Assembly: GCF_937927635.1 (NCBI RefSeq)
Contig: NZ_CALBRW010000015.1
Span: forward strand, 7,666 to 71,665
DNA length: 64,000 bases
Reading direction: 5' to 3'
From: an uncultured Microbacterium sp.
GTDB taxonomy: Bacteria; Actinomycetota; Actinomycetes; Actinomycetales; Microbacteriaceae
The notes below the pieces were generated by a model. That model ran no database searches and was not told the DNA's origin. It saw only the letters and a list, made by a program, of their open reading frames with translations. Of this stretch, positions 51,231 to 60,045 are shown piece after piece. The position numbers were made by a program, and so were the translations under genes. Within the stretch, counting starts at the first letter, position 1, and each line of letters opens with the position of its first letter.

Positions 51231-52553
51231 TCAGGCGGTGGCGGATGCTGCCGCACGGGCCGCCGCGGGCAGCGCGGCCTCGATGGCGGCGAGCTCCTCC
51301 TCGCCGTGCGCGGCGGTGAGGAACCAGGCCTCGAACACGCTGGGCGGCAGCGCGATGCCCTGCTCGCGCATGCTGTGGAAGAACGGCGCGTACCGGAACG
51401 ACTCCTGCGCTTGGGCCTGCGCGTAGGTGCGCGGGGCCTCGGCGGCGAAGGCCACGCCGAACAGGCTGCCCGCGCGCGGCACGGCGTGGGTGACACCGGC
51501 ATCCGTCAGGGCGCGGTCGAGCGCGTCCGCGATGCGGGAGGCGGCGGCATCCACCTTCGAGTACACCTCGGGTGTCGCCAGCCGCAGCGTGGCGATGCCC
51601 GCGGCCACCGACAGCGGGTTCCCCGACAGCGTGCCGGCCTGGTAGACGGGGCCCGTGGGCGCCAGCATGTCCATGACCTCGGCCCTGCCGCCGAGGGCCG
51701 CCAGCGGCATCCCCCCGCCGACGACCTTGCCGAAGGTGATGATGTCGGGCAGGTACTGCTCGCCCGCCTGCTGCTGCAGGCCCCAGAATCCCGCGGGGTG
51801 CACGCGGAAGCCGGTGAGCACCTCGTCGAGGATCATCAGCGCGCCGTGCGCATGCGCGGTCTCGGCGATCAGCCTGTTGAAGCCGGGCAGCGGGGCGACG
51901 ACGCCCATGTTGGCGGAGGCGGCCTCGACGATGACGGCGGCAATGCGGTCGCCGTGCTCGGCGAACACCGCGGCCAGCGCAGCGGGATCGTTGTAGTCGA
52001 TGACCAGGGTCTGCGCGGCGATGGGCGCGGGAACGCCTGCGGATCCGGGCAGGGCGAGGGTGGCCACGCCGGAGCCGGCCGCCGCCAGCAGCCCGTCGGA
52101 GTGCCCGTGGTAGTGGCCGGCGAACTTCACCAGCAGGTCGCGGCCCGTCGCGCCGCGTGCCAGGCGGATGGCGGTCATGGTGGCCTCGGTGCCGGTGGAC
52201 ACCATGCGCACGTGCTCAACCGGGCGGGCGTCTTCATACTGCACGCGGTCGGCGATCAGCCGGGCCAGCTCCACCTCGCCCTCGGTGGGGGCGCCGAACG
52301 ACAGGCCGCGGGTCGCGGCATCCTGAACCGCCTGCACGATCTCGGGATGCGCGTGACCGAGCAGAGCAGGGCCCCACGAGGCGACCAGATCGACGTACTC
52401 GTTGCCCGCGGCATCCGTGACTCTGGCGCCCTTCGCCGAGGCGAGGAAGCGGGGCGTGCCGCCCACCGAGCCGTACGCGCGCACCGGCGAGTTCACCCCT
52501 CCGGGGATCACCGCACGGGCAGCGTCGAACAGGGTGTCATTGCGGTCGGTCAT
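51231..52553 (-). CDS. hemL: Glutamate-1-semialdehyde 2,1-aminomutase
   Basis: A 440-aa PLP-dependent class III aminotransferase-fold enzyme making 5-aminolevulinate from glutamate-1-semialdehyde. Signature MILDEVLTGFRVHPAGFW holds the PLP-contacting Asp, and TFGKVVGGGMPLAALGG the Schiff-base Lys (about residue 266); the N-terminal PGGVNSPVRAYG and TRGLSFGAPTEGE gating segments are specific for HemL over other aminotransferases. TAGGCT lies six bases before the ATG, so it has its own leaderless transcript separate from hemB upstream. It acts right after HemA (60046-61341). Confidence 0.95.
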   Translation of the reverse strand: MTDRNDTLFDAARAVIPGGVNSPVRAYGSVGGTPRFLASAKGARVTDAAGNEYVDLVASWGPALLGHAHPEIVQAVQDAATRGLSFGAPTEGEVELARLIADRVQYEDARPVEHVRMVSTGTEATMTAIRLARGATGRDLLVKFAGHYHGHSDGLLAAAGSGVATLALPGSAGVPAPIAAQTLVIDYNDPAALAAVFAEHGDRIAAVIVEAASANMGVVAPLPGFNRLIAETAHAHGALMILDEVLTGFRVHPAGFWGLQQQAGEQYLPDIITFGKVVGGGMPLAALGGRAEVMDMLAPTGPVYQAGTLSGNPLSVAAGIATLRLATPEVYSKVDAAASRIADALDRALTDAGVTHAVPRAGSLFGVAFAAEAPRTYAQAQAQESFRYAPFFHSMREQGIALPPSVFEAWFLTAAHGEEELAAIEAALPAAARAAASATA

Positions 52554-52650
52554 GCATCCAGCCTACGGATGCCGGCTATGCATGCGGCTCAGAGACCGCG
52601 CGCCCGCCGCACCGGCGCGTGACGGATTACGGATGCTCGTGCGTCTGCGC

Positions 52651-52674
52651 GGAGTGTCGTGCGCCCGACACGCC
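52651..52674 (-). terminator. Hairpin after hemB
   Basis: GTGTCG (52654-52659) pairs perfectly with CGACAC (52666-52671), extending to about nine pairs with one mismatch. It lies 55 bp beyond the hemB stop (minus strand) and before the hemL promoter. GTGACGGAT/ATCCGTCAC arms (52619-52627/52698-52706) enclose it, allowing a larger fold. No T-run. Confidence 0.45.
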
Positions 52675-52728
52675 GTCGGGGAGCCTGCCCGTCAGTGATC
52701 CGTCACCGGTTCAGCGGAGCAGCCCGGG

Positions 52729-53706
52729 TCAGCGCAGCATGCCGGCGACCTCGGTCGCCCAGTACGTCAGCACCACGTCAGCACCGGCACGGCGGATCGA
52801 CAGCAGCGACTCCAGGATGGCGGCCTCGCGGGTGATCCAGCCGTTGGCGGCGGCGGCCTCGATCATGGCGTACTCGCCCGAGACCTGGTAGGCCCACACC
52901 GGCACGTCCACGGCGTCCCGCACCTCGCGCAGCACGTCCAGGAACGCCATCGCGGGCTTGACCATCACGATGTCGGCGCCCTCGTCCACGTCGAACAGCG
53001 CCTCGCGCAGCCCCTCGCGGCGATTGCCGGGATCCATCTGGTACGTGCGGCGATCGCCGGTCAGCTGCGAGTCCACGGCCTCGCGGAACGGGCCGTAGAA
53101 CGCGGAGGCGTACTTGGCCGAGTAGGCCAGCAGCAGGGTGTCGTGGAAGCCCTCGGTGTCGAGCGCCTCGCGGATCGCGGCGACCTGGCCGTCCATCATG
53201 CCGGACAGGCCCAGCAGCTGCGAGCCGGCGCCGGCCTGTGCGAGCGCCATCGAGCGGTAGCGGTCCAGCGTGGCGTCGTTGTCGACCGCGCCGGATGCGT
53301 CGAGCACACCGCAGTGCCCGTGGTCGGTGAACTCGTCCAGGCACAGGTCGGTCTGCACGACCAGCGCATCGCCCACCTCGGCGGCGACGGCCTCGGTCGC
53401 GAGGTTCAGGATGCCGTGCGGGTCGTCGGCACCGGTGCCGTCGGCGTCGCGCACCTCGGGGATGCCGAACAGCATGACCCCGCCGATGCCGGTCTCCGCG
53501 GCATCCGCCGCCGCGCGGCGCAGCGAGTCCAGCGAGTGCTGCACGACGCCGGGCATGGAGCCGATGGCGACGGGCTCGGAGATGTCCTCGCGCACGAACA
53601 TCGGCAGCACCAGCTGACGAGCCTCGAGCGAGGTCTCGCGCACCAGATCTCGCACGGGAGCGGACTGACGCAGCCGACGCAGGCGCGTCTCGGGGAAGCG
53701 GCTCAC
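52729..53706 (-). CDS. hemB: Porphobilinogen synthase (5-aminolevulinate dehydratase)
   Basis: A 325-aa TIM-barrel enzyme joining two 5-aminolevulinates to porphobilinogen. The metal-site segment DLCLDEFTDHGHCGVL (about residue 120) lacks the full Cys-rich zinc triad, so a Mg-type site is likely. Schiff-base lysines lie in AYSAKYASAFYGPFR (about residue 197) and VMVKPAMAFLD (about residue 250). Start is GTG 53706, overlapping the hemD stop (GTGA). Full length. Confidence 0.95.
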   Translation of the reverse strand: MSRFPETRLRRLRQSAPVRDLVRETSLEARQLVLPMFVREDISEPVAIGSMPGVVQHSLDSLRRAAADAAETGIGGVMLFGIPEVRDADGTGADDPHGILNLATEAVAAEVGDALVVQTDLCLDEFTDHGHCGVLDASGAVDNDATLDRYRSMALAQAGAGSQLLGLSGMMDGQVAAIREALDTEGFHDTLLLAYSAKYASAFYGPFREAVDSQLTGDRRTYQMDPGNRREGLREALFDVDEGADIVMVKPAMAFLDVLREVRDAVDVPVWAYQVSGEYAMIEAAAANGWITREAAILESLLSIRRAGADVVLTYWATEVAGMLR

Positions 53707-54500
53707 GGTGCGAACTCGTCCGATGCGTGCGGAAGGGTGAAGTGCGACACCGTCTCGATGAGCGCGTCGACGGTCTGCCGGTCGGCGACGGCCGAGATGG
53801 GCAGGCCCGCCTTGCGGGCATCCTTCGCCGTGCGCGGGCCGATGGCCGCCAGCAGCGTGGTGTCGGGGATCTCGGGGAACTGCTCGCGCACCTGACCGGC
53901 GACCGAGCCGCTGGTGATGAGGATGGCGTTGATGCGGCCGTTCTCCACGTCGCGGCGGATGCGGTCGGTGACCGGCACGCCCACCGTGCGGTAGGCCACC
54001 ACGCTGTCGACGTCGTGACCGGCATCCTCCAGCGACACAGACAGCACCGGTTTGGCGATCTCGCTGCGCAGGGACAGGATGCGGCGGGGCTCCGGCTCCA
54101 GCGCGATCATCTGAGCGGCCATGCCCGCGGCCGAGTTGTCGAGCTCCGGGACGAGCGCCACCTCGTAGCCGACGGCCGCCAGCGCCGCCGCGGTGGTCTC
54201 GCCGACCGCGGCGATCCTGGTGCGCTTGGGCACCTTCACCCGGTGGGCGAACAGCACGTCCACGGTGGTGGCGCTGGTGACGGTGAGCCAGTCGTAGTGA
54301 CCCTCCTGCAGTCGCTCGAGGGCGGCATCCAGGGCGTTCTGATCGTTCGTCGGAGCGAAGTTGATCAGCGGTGCGACGACGGGAACCGCCCCCTGCGCGC
54401 GCAGGGATGCGGCGACGCCGTCGCCCCACGGGCCGCCACGGGGCACAAGAACACGCCAGCCGTCCAACGGCCGCGCGGTTTTCGTTTCGGAAGCTGTCAT
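53703..54500 (-). CDS. hemD: Uroporphyrinogen-III synthase
   Basis: A 265-aa two-lobed enzyme that cyclises hydroxymethylbilane with inversion of ring D. HemD sequences are weakly conserved; here the assignment rests on GWRVLVPRGGPWGDGVAASL at the start, DWLTVTSATTVDVLF, VAAVGETTAAAL-type and ILITSGSVAGQVRE motifs, the terminal AIGPRTAKDARKAGL, and its place between hemC and hemB. ATG 54500 is used; in-frame upstream starts would overlap hemC. It overlaps hemB by four bases. Confidence 0.92.
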   Translation of the reverse strand: MTASETKTARPLDGWRVLVPRGGPWGDGVAASLRAQGAVPVVAPLINFAPTNDQNALDAALERLQEGHYDWLTVTSATTVDVLFAHRVKVPKRTRIAAVGETTAAALAAVGYEVALVPELDNSAAGMAAQMIALEPEPRRILSLRSEIAKPVLSVSLEDAGHDVDSVVAYRTVGVPVTDRIRRDVENGRINAILITSGSVAGQVREQFPEIPDTTLLAAIGPRTAKDARKAGLPISAVADRQTVDALIETVSHFTLPHASDEFAP

Positions 54501-54510
54501 CTGGTCACTC

Positions 54511-55491
54511 TCAGGGGAGAAGGTCGGCCGCTCCCTGTTCGAGCAGCCGATGGGCTGCAGACATGCCGATTTCGCGGATCGCGTGCATCGGGTCTGCACC
54601 ATCGGCAGCATTCGCTCCGTTGCCACTGCCGTTCCGACGAATATACCCCCCGTTCAGGGACTCCGTGACGTCGAGGCCGATCCGACCGGTTCCGTTCGGC
54701 TCGTAGACCACGGCGCGGACGCGGATGCTGTCGCCGGAAACCGCCGCGTGGGCGGCCATCGGAGCCTGGCATCCGGCCTCGAGTCCCGCGAGGATCGCAC
54801 GCTCCACGGTCACCGCGATGCGGGTGTCCTCGTCGTCGAGCTGCGCCAGTGCGGCCAGCAGCTCGGCAGGGGCATCCGCCCGCGTCTCCACGGCCAGCGC
54901 GCCCTGTCCCGGTGCGGTCGGCCACTCCGACAGCCCCAGCAGCTCGCGCTGCAGGGCGGACTCCGAGCCCAGGCGCGACAGGCCCGCGGCGGCCAGGATC
55001 ACGGCATCCAGCTCACCCGACTCCACCCGAGCCAGGCGGGAGTCGACGTTGCCTCGGATGTCGATGACCTGCGCATGCGGCGCACGCCGCCGCACCTGCG
55101 CGATGCGCCGCGGGGCTCCGGTGCCGATCTTCGCACCCGAGCCGAGCTGGTGCAGCGGGGTGCCGTCACGGGTGATCGCCACATCGCGCGGGTCCTCGCG
55201 GAGGGGCGTCGCGGCGATGACCAGCTCGGCGGGCTGCGCGGTGGGCAGATCCTTCAGGGAGTGCACGAGGATGTCGCACTCGCCGGCCATGAGCGCCTCG
55301 CGCAGCCGGTTGGCGAACACCCCGGTGCCGCCGATCTCGGAGAGCGACGCGCGGTTGGTGTCGCCCTCCGAGGTGATCGGCACCAGCTCGACAGGACGAC
55401 CGGCGATCTTCGTCAGCGCATCGGCGACGTGGCCGGACTGCGCCTGCGCGAGGGCGCTGCGGCGCGTGCCGAGCCGGATTGCGGTGGTCAC
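54511..55491 (-). CDS. hemC: Porphobilinogen deaminase (hydroxymethylbilane synthase)
   Basis: A 326-aa enzyme polymerising four porphobilinogens. Key landmarks: N-terminal IRLGTRRSALAQAQS, HSLKDLPTAQP (catalytic Asp region, about residue 77), RRIAQVRRRAP and RGNVDSRLARV substrate-binding arginines, and the dipyrromethane-cofactor Cys in EAGCQAPMAAHA (about residue 240). Start GTG 55491 overlaps the hemQ stop by four bases. In this operon the order is hemQ-hemC-hemD-hemB. Confidence 0.96.
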   Translation of the reverse strand: MTTAIRLGTRRSALAQAQSGHVADALTKIAGRPVELVPITSEGDTNRASLSEIGGTGVFANRLREALMAGECDILVHSLKDLPTAQPAELVIAATPLREDPRDVAITRDGTPLHQLGSGAKIGTGAPRRIAQVRRRAPHAQVIDIRGNVDSRLARVESGELDAVILAAAGLSRLGSESALQRELLGLSEWPTAPGQGALAVETRADAPAELLAALAQLDDEDTRIAVTVERAILAGLEAGCQAPMAAHAAVSGDSIRVRAVVYEPNGTGRIGLDVTESLNGGYIRRNGSGNGANAADGADPMHAIREIGMSAAHRLLEQGAADLLP

Positions 55492-56180
55492 TGCAGAACG
55501 TCGGCGATCTCGTCGAGGCGAAGGCGACGCCCGGTGTAGAAGGGGATCTCCTCCTTCACGTAGCGGCGCGCGTCGGTGTAGCGCAGGTCGCGCATCAGGT
55601 CGACGAGCTCGGTCGGGTCGTCGGACTCCAGCGGCACCACCCACTCGTAGTTGCCCAGCGCGAACGCGGCGACGGTGTTGGCCGTGACGCCCTTGAATGC
55701 GGCGCCCTTGCGGCCGTGGTCGGCGAGCATCTTGCGACGGTCGGCCTCTTCGATCAGGTACCACTCGGGGGTGCGCACGAACGGGTAGACGCAGACCCAC
55801 TGCTTGGGCGGGATGCCGCGCATGAAGCCGGGCACGTGGTTGAGGTTGAACTCCGCGTCGCGATGCACTCCCATGATGTTCCACACCGGCAGCAGGGTGT
55901 GCAGCAGCTCGGTGCGGCGCAGGCGGCGCAGGGCGCGCTGCAGATCCTCGGGGGTCTCGCCATGCAACCACACCATCAGGTCGGCGTCGGCCTTCAGGCC
56001 TCCGACATCGTAGAAGCCGCGCACCGAGACGCCGGAGGCCTCGACATCGGCCACGATGGTCTCGAGCTCGGTCGAGTCGGTCTCGGTGACCGGCGCGGCG
56101 GGGTTTCGTCGCCAGACGGCCCAGAGAGTGAATCCCTGGCGGGCGACTGCGGACTGGTTGTCTTCACGAACTTCCGGCAT
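55488..56180 (-). CDS. hemQ: Coproheme decarboxylase (HemQ/ChdC)
   Basis: A 230-aa chlorite-dismutase-fold protein carrying out the last step of the coproporphyrin-dependent heme pathway: two oxidative decarboxylations of coproheme to heme b. Diagnostic segments: QGFTLWAVWRRN, LMVWLHGETPEDLQ, the active-site region YPFVRTPEWYLI with the Tyr that is essential in actinobacterial ChdC (about residue 135), and ALGNYEWVVPLE. Start ATG 56180 has GAGACT six bases upstream. Its presence marks this as a monoderm-type pathway. Confidence 0.95.
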   Translation of the reverse strand: MPEVREDNQSAVARQGFTLWAVWRRNPAAPVTETDSTELETIVADVEASGVSVRGFYDVGGLKADADLMVWLHGETPEDLQRALRRLRRTELLHTLLPVWNIMGVHRDAEFNLNHVPGFMRGIPPKQWVCVYPFVRTPEWYLIEEADRRKMLADHGRKGAAFKGVTANTVAAFALGNYEWVVPLESDDPTELVDLMRDLRYTDARRYVKEEIPFYTGRRLRLDEIADVLQ

Positions 56181-56255
56181 ACTCCCAGTCTCCACCCTCT
56201 GGTTATGCGCGGACTGACGCCCGCTCACAGACTCGGGAGCCAGGAACTGTGGGGA

Positions 56256-56546
56256 TCAGCGCGAGACGGCGCGGGCGATCACCCAGACGACACCGCCGAC
56301 CACCGCAGCGACGCCTGCGACGGCGGCCGCGGCGCCCAGCGGATTGCGTCGGGCGAACACCCGGGCCTTGACGATGCCGCGCTGCGACGCCGCCTCCACG
56401 CGGCGGGGCACGTTGCCCTTGATCTCGATGGCGGCCAGCGCCGCCTTCAGTTCGGCGCGGGCGGATGCCACGGGGTCGACGATCCCGGCGGGCACTGCGG
56501 TGCGCGGCAGGGCGGCAGGCGTCTGCTTCGGGTCAGAATTCGTCAT
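56256..56546 (-). CDS. DUF3618 small membrane protein
   Basis: A 96-aa protein: an N-terminal soluble part with the DUF3618 pattern SARAELKAALAAIE and a helical RVEAASQRGIVKARVF, then a single C-terminal span (PLGAAAAVAGVAAVVGGVVW). Family members accompany YtxH- and holin-type genes in actinobacteria; function unknown. Its start lies inside the end of the upstream holin-type gene (14-bp overlap), so the two are translated together. Confidence 0.85.
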   Translation of the reverse strand: MTNSDPKQTPAALPRTAVPAGIVDPVASARAELKAALAAIEIKGNVPRRVEAASQRGIVKARVFARRNPLGAAAAVAGVAAVVGGVVWVIARAVSR

Positions 56547-56940
56547 CGTCGGGCTCCTTCATCAGACGCACATCCGTGGCGATCGCCTTTCCCGGGTTCT
56601 CGCGGCGCACGACCTTGCGGAAGCGCAGCACGCCCAGCAGGCCGAAGAGCACGACGGCGATCAGCAGGAAGACGAACACGGCGAGGGCGGCCAACCAGGC
56701 CGGCCACCACGACGCCAGGCCGATGATCGCGAACGCCAGCAGCACCGGGATCGCCCAGAACAGCAGGAAGAGCACGACGACGAACCACAGGCTGCCGATC
56801 CCGGCATCCTTCGCCGTGCGCGACACCCAAGCCTTGGCGGAGTTGATCTCGGCCGTGACCAGGTTGCGCACCAGCTCGGGCAGATCGCCCAGCAGCGTGA
56901 GCAGACTGTCGTCGGCGCGGTCGCGGTATCCGCGAGTCAT
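56533..56940 (-). CDS. Phage-holin-family/DUF1469-type membrane protein
   Basis: A 135-aa protein with an amphipathic start (YRDRADDSLLTLLGDLPELV), NLVTAEINSAKAWVSRTAKD, two spans (SLWFVVVLFLLFWAIPVLLA and LAALAVFVFLLIAVVLFGLL) and an acidic tail. This matches the actinobacterial holin-superfamily III/DUF1469 group; these are chromosomal housekeeping-type genes, not evidence of a prophage. It sits between the YtxH-like and DUF3618 genes. ATG 56940 is preferred to a longer frame. Confidence 0.82.
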   Translation of the reverse strand: MTRGYRDRADDSLLTLLGDLPELVRNLVTAEINSAKAWVSRTAKDAGIGSLWFVVVLFLLFWAIPVLLAFAIIGLASWWPAWLAALAVFVFLLIAVVLFGLLGVLRFRKVVRRENPGKAIATDVRLMKEPDDDEF

Positions 56941-56941
56941 C

Positions 56942-57274
56942 TCACTCCCCTGCGGTCTTCTTCTTCGGGGTGCTCTTCGCCGCAGCGGGCGTCGCCTCCG
57001 GCATGTGCCTCGGCACAGCAGGGGTGCGCTCAGGAACATTGGGGTCCGAGACGCGCGAGACGAGGCCGATGGCGCCGCGGATCACCGCACCTGGCACCGC
57101 TGCGACCTGCGCCTTGGCATAGTCCTGGGCCCTGGCGACCTGCCGCTGCACGGGATCGGCATGCCACAGCTTGAGCCACTGGGTCTTGATCTGCTCGTAG
57201 CGCGCACGTCCTGCCCGCGTTCCGAGCACGTACCCTGCGCCGAGTCCGACGACGAGTCCGATCTTCCCCTTCAT
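56942..57274 (-). CDS. YtxH-like small protein
   Basis: A 110-aa protein beginning with one membrane-inserting segment, KIGLVVGLGAGYVLGTRAGR, the GYxLGxxAGRxRYEQI pattern of YtxH-like proteins, then a helical region and a basic Ala/Pro/Lys tail (KSTPKKKTAGE). AGGAGG is ideally placed before ATG 57274. It is first of a trio (YtxH-like, holin-type, DUF3618) that interrupts the heme cluster between cgoX/hemY and hemQ. Function unknown; an envelope stress role is often guessed for the family. Confidence 0.8.
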   Translation of the reverse strand: MKGKIGLVVGLGAGYVLGTRAGRARYEQIKTQWLKLWHADPVQRQVARAQDYAKAQVAAVPGAVIRGAIGLVSRVSDPNVPERTPAVPRHMPEATPAAAKSTPKKKTAGE

Positions 57275-57376
57275 GGGAGCCTCCTGACGATTGTTGCGGC
57301 GTCTTCGCCGAAGGGCGGACCGTCTTGCCCCCGAACGATTGTGTTCCAGGGTAGTCGCATATTCCTGATTCGGCAT

Positions 57377-58891
57377 CTAGTCTTGCGCGCCGGTGGAGGA
57401 TGGCGTAGAAGCGCCGTTCCAGTCGTTCCAGAGCAGTGCGCCGCGCAGCCGGTCGGCTTCGGCGGAGGCATCCGGAACCACCTGCGCCAGCCCCGTGCCC
57501 GACAGCCACGCACCGACCGCGGCCAGCCGCGGCGTCGCCGCGATGGCCGCGCGAGCCGCCGCCCGGCGCTCGGCCGCACCGATGAGCGAGGTGGGCTGGG
57601 ACTGCACGAAGCGCGCACGGTGCGCGGCGCGCAGCTGCGCGGACTTGAGCGGGACGCCCAGCAGTGCAGATGCCTCGGACAACGCGAGCTCAGCGGCGGC
57701 GGCGTCGTCGAGAGATGCCGTCGCCGCGGGCTCGCCCTGGGCGCCGAAGGAGACGCGCACGATGTGATTGCCGTCGGCGGCACGACGCAGCCAGCCCCAC
57801 TTCGCGGTGGAGTGCGTGAGGGCCTTGGCCGTGTGGCTGCCGGGAACGGTGAGCACGCCGCTGCCGCGGGGATTCGCGTCGAGCTCGGGAGCATCCAGCA
57901 GCAGCGAGACGATCTCGATCTCTGGTGCGGCGCCGGGGTCGCTGAGCCCGGTCACGTGCGGCGTCAGCAGCTCGCGGGCGGCAGGCTCGGAGGTCGCGAC
58001 GATGACGGCAGAGGCGGTGAGGATGCCGGGATCGGCCGGCTCCTCGGCATCCGACTCCTCGGTCTGCTCGAGCTGAACCGTCCATCCCTCGCCGTCGCGG
58101 GTCAGAGCGGTCACGCGCGCGTCGGTGCGCACGTCGACACCGTAGGTCTCGAGGTTCGCGCGCAGCGCGTCGACGAGCCGGCCCATGCCGCCGTCGATGC
58201 CCAGCACGGCCGCTCCCGGCGCCTTGCCCGCGCGCTCGCCCTGCAGGCTCAGCACGGCGCCGCTGAGCGAACCGACGCGGGTGAGCGCGGCGTTCAGCCC
58301 GGGAGCCGCCGCGTCGACGTCGACGTCCTCGGGGAGCGCGGAGTACACCCCGGCGGTGATCGGGGCGACCAGTCGGTCGCGCACACGGGCGCCCATGCGC
58401 GTGGTGACGAGCCTGCCCAGGCTCTTCTCGTGGCCGATGGTCAGCGGCGGGCGCAGTCGGTCGACGTAGGCACGCCAGACGCCGCGCCAGCCGATGATGG
58501 CGCGCACGTCCTCCTGGAACGGGTTGGCAGGGATGCCCAGCAGTCCGCCTTTCGGGAGCGGGGCATCGGGTGCGTCCGGGATGCCGCTGAGCCAGGCGCC
58601 GCCGCCCTCGGGCGCGACCACGGCATCGGCCAGTCCCAGCTCGTCCACCAGCGCCCGCACGTGGCCGCCGCGGGTGGCGAAGCTCTCGGCGCCGGCGTCG
58701 ATGACGATGCCGTCGAGCTCGGCGCGGCGGATGCTGCCACCCAGCTGCGAGGCGGCCTCGAGCACGGTGACGCGGATGCCGACCTTGGCGCATTCGCGGG
58801 CGGCGACGAGCCCTCCGATGCCGCCGCCGACGACGACGACGTGCTGGTCAGCCGCCCGTGCGGCGAGGTCGGCCGAGTGCTCGGAGCTCAT
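57377..58891 (-). CDS. hemY: Coproporphyrinogen III oxidase (CgoX/HemY type)
   Basis: A 504-aa FAD enzyme of the protoporphyrinogen-oxidase superfamily. The FAD-binding motif is VVVVGGGIGGLVAARE (residues ~17-32), followed by VLEAASQLGGSIRR and a C-terminal AVGAWLSGTGLAQVVPDA FAD-closing motif. Because the same operon carries HemQ, its natural substrate is probably coproporphyrinogen III, giving coproporphyrin III (the CgoX role). An in-frame start at 58891 is preceded by GGGAGG. Full length. Confidence 0.93.
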   Translation of the reverse strand: MSSEHSADLAARAADQHVVVVGGGIGGLVAARECAKVGIRVTVLEAASQLGGSIRRAELDGIVIDAGAESFATRGGHVRALVDELGLADAVVAPEGGGAWLSGIPDAPDAPLPKGGLLGIPANPFQEDVRAIIGWRGVWRAYVDRLRPPLTIGHEKSLGRLVTTRMGARVRDRLVAPITAGVYSALPEDVDVDAAAPGLNAALTRVGSLSGAVLSLQGERAGKAPGAAVLGIDGGMGRLVDALRANLETYGVDVRTDARVTALTRDGEGWTVQLEQTEESDAEEPADPGILTASAVIVATSEPAARELLTPHVTGLSDPGAAPEIEIVSLLLDAPELDANPRGSGVLTVPGSHTAKALTHSTAKWGWLRRAADGNHIVRVSFGAQGEPAATASLDDAAAAELALSEASALLGVPLKSAQLRAAHRARFVQSQPTSLIGAAERRAAARAAIAATPRLAAVGAWLSGTGLAQVVPDASAEADRLRGALLWNDWNGASTPSSTGAQD

Positions 58892-58927
58892 GCCTCGATC
58901 CTCCCATCCGGCGCCATGAGCGCGGGG

Positions 58928-59941
58928 TCAGAGCTCGCCGTGCGCGAGGCGCACGATGCGGGTGAGCTGGTCGGGGTCGGTCTCGGGCGGCACGCCGTGG
59001 CCGAGGTTGAGGATGTGCCCCTTGGCGCCCGCGCCGCGGGCGATCACGTCGCGCACGTGCGCCTCGAGCACCGGCCACGGGGCACCCAGCAGCGCGGAGT
59101 CGATGTTGCCCTGCACGACCGTGTCGGGTCCGAGCACGCGGATGGCCTCGTCCAGCGGCATCCGCCAGTCCACTCCCACCACGGATGCCGCACCGCCCAG
59201 CCGCATGTCCGCCAGGAACGGTCCGGTGCCCACGCCGAAGTGGATGGTCGGCACGCCGATGCCGTCCAGTGCCGCGTGGGAGTGCGGGGCGACGTGGTCG
59301 CGGTAGTCGGCGGGGCTGAGGGATCCGGCCCAGGAGTCGAACAGCTGCACGACCCGTGCCCCGGCATCCCGCTGGATCTCGAGGAACCGGCGCGAGATGC
59401 GCGCCAGCCAGCCGGCCAGCCTCTCCCAGGACTCGGGATCGGCGTGCATCATGGCGCGGGCGCGCAGGTGGTCCTTCGAGGGGCCGCCCTCGATCAGGTA
59501 GGCGGCCAGGGTGAACGGGGCGCCGGCGAAGCCGATCAGGGGCGTCTCGCCCAGCTCGGTCGTGACGATGCGGACGGCCTCGGCGATGGCGGTGCCGTCG
59601 AGGTCGGCAGGGTCGATGGCGGTGATGCGCGCCACATCATCAGCGGTTCTCACGGGGTTGTCGAAGACCGGGCCGCGGCCGGGCACGATCTCCACGTCCA
59701 CGCCCGCCAGGCGCAGCGGGATCACGATGTCGCTGAAGAACACCGCGGCGTCCACGCCGTGCCTGCGCACGGGCTGCAGGGTGATCTCGGCGGCGAGGTC
59801 GGGGGTGAGGCAGGCGTCCAGCATCCGCGTGCCGACCCGCAGCTCGCGGTACTCGGGCAGCGACCGGCCTGCCTGACGCATGAACCAGATGGGGGTGCGC
59901 TCGGGCTTCTCGCCCGCAAGCGCGCGCAGCAGATCACTCAT
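58928..59941 (-). CDS. hemE: Uroporphyrinogen decarboxylase
   Basis: A 337-aa TIM-barrel enzyme converting uroporphyrinogen III to coproporphyrinogen III. The N-terminal substrate-binding PIWFMRQAGRSLPEYR (invariant Arg pair, residues ~17-32), the FSDIVIPL motif (about residue 69, catalytic Asp nearby) and LIGFAGAPFTLAAYLIEGG (about 134-153) are family signatures. AAAGGA precedes the ATG. First gene of the minus-strand heme run, divergent from hemA across 104 bp that contain an iron-box-like sequence. Confidence 0.96.
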   Translation of the reverse strand: MSDLLRALAGEKPERTPIWFMRQAGRSLPEYRELRVGTRMLDACLTPDLAAEITLQPVRRHGVDAAVFFSDIVIPLRLAGVDVEIVPGRGPVFDNPVRTADDVARITAIDPADLDGTAIAEAVRIVTTELGETPLIGFAGAPFTLAAYLIEGGPSKDHLRARAMMHADPESWERLAGWLARISRRFLEIQRDAGARVVQLFDSWAGSLSPADYRDHVAPHSHAALDGIGVPTIHFGVGTGPFLADMRLGGAASVVGVDWRMPLDEAIRVLGPDTVVQGNIDSALLGAPWPVLEAHVRDVIARGAGAKGHILNLGHGVPPETDPDQLTRIVRLAHGEL

Positions 59942-59991
59942 GCTCCGATCCTTTCATCGGAGGCTATGCGTTCGATATGCGCGCGGTGGCA

Positions 59992-60010
59992 TAGGCAAGG
60001 CATGCCTGTG
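59992..60010. promoter_or_regulatory. Candidate iron-repressor (DtxR/IdeR-like) box between hemE and hemA
   Basis: TAGGCAAGGCATGCCTGTG (59992-60010) contains the perfect 10-bp palindrome AGGCATGCCT (59998-60007) and the TAGGCAAGGC half that resembles IdeR/DtxR operators. By hand it matches 11 of 18 positions of the TAGGTTAGGCTAACCTAA consensus, a moderate score. It lies between divergent hemE and hemA. It could instead bind a heme-responsive factor. Confidence 0.35.
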
Positions 60011-60045
60011 ATGCCGCGCATAGACACACGGCGTACCCTGGGGAG

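Noticed and set aside
56533..56940. Prophage remnant suggested by the holin-family gene
   Set aside because: No other phage genes, integrase or att site; the family is chromosomal in actinobacteria and sits with YtxH-like and DUF3618 genes.
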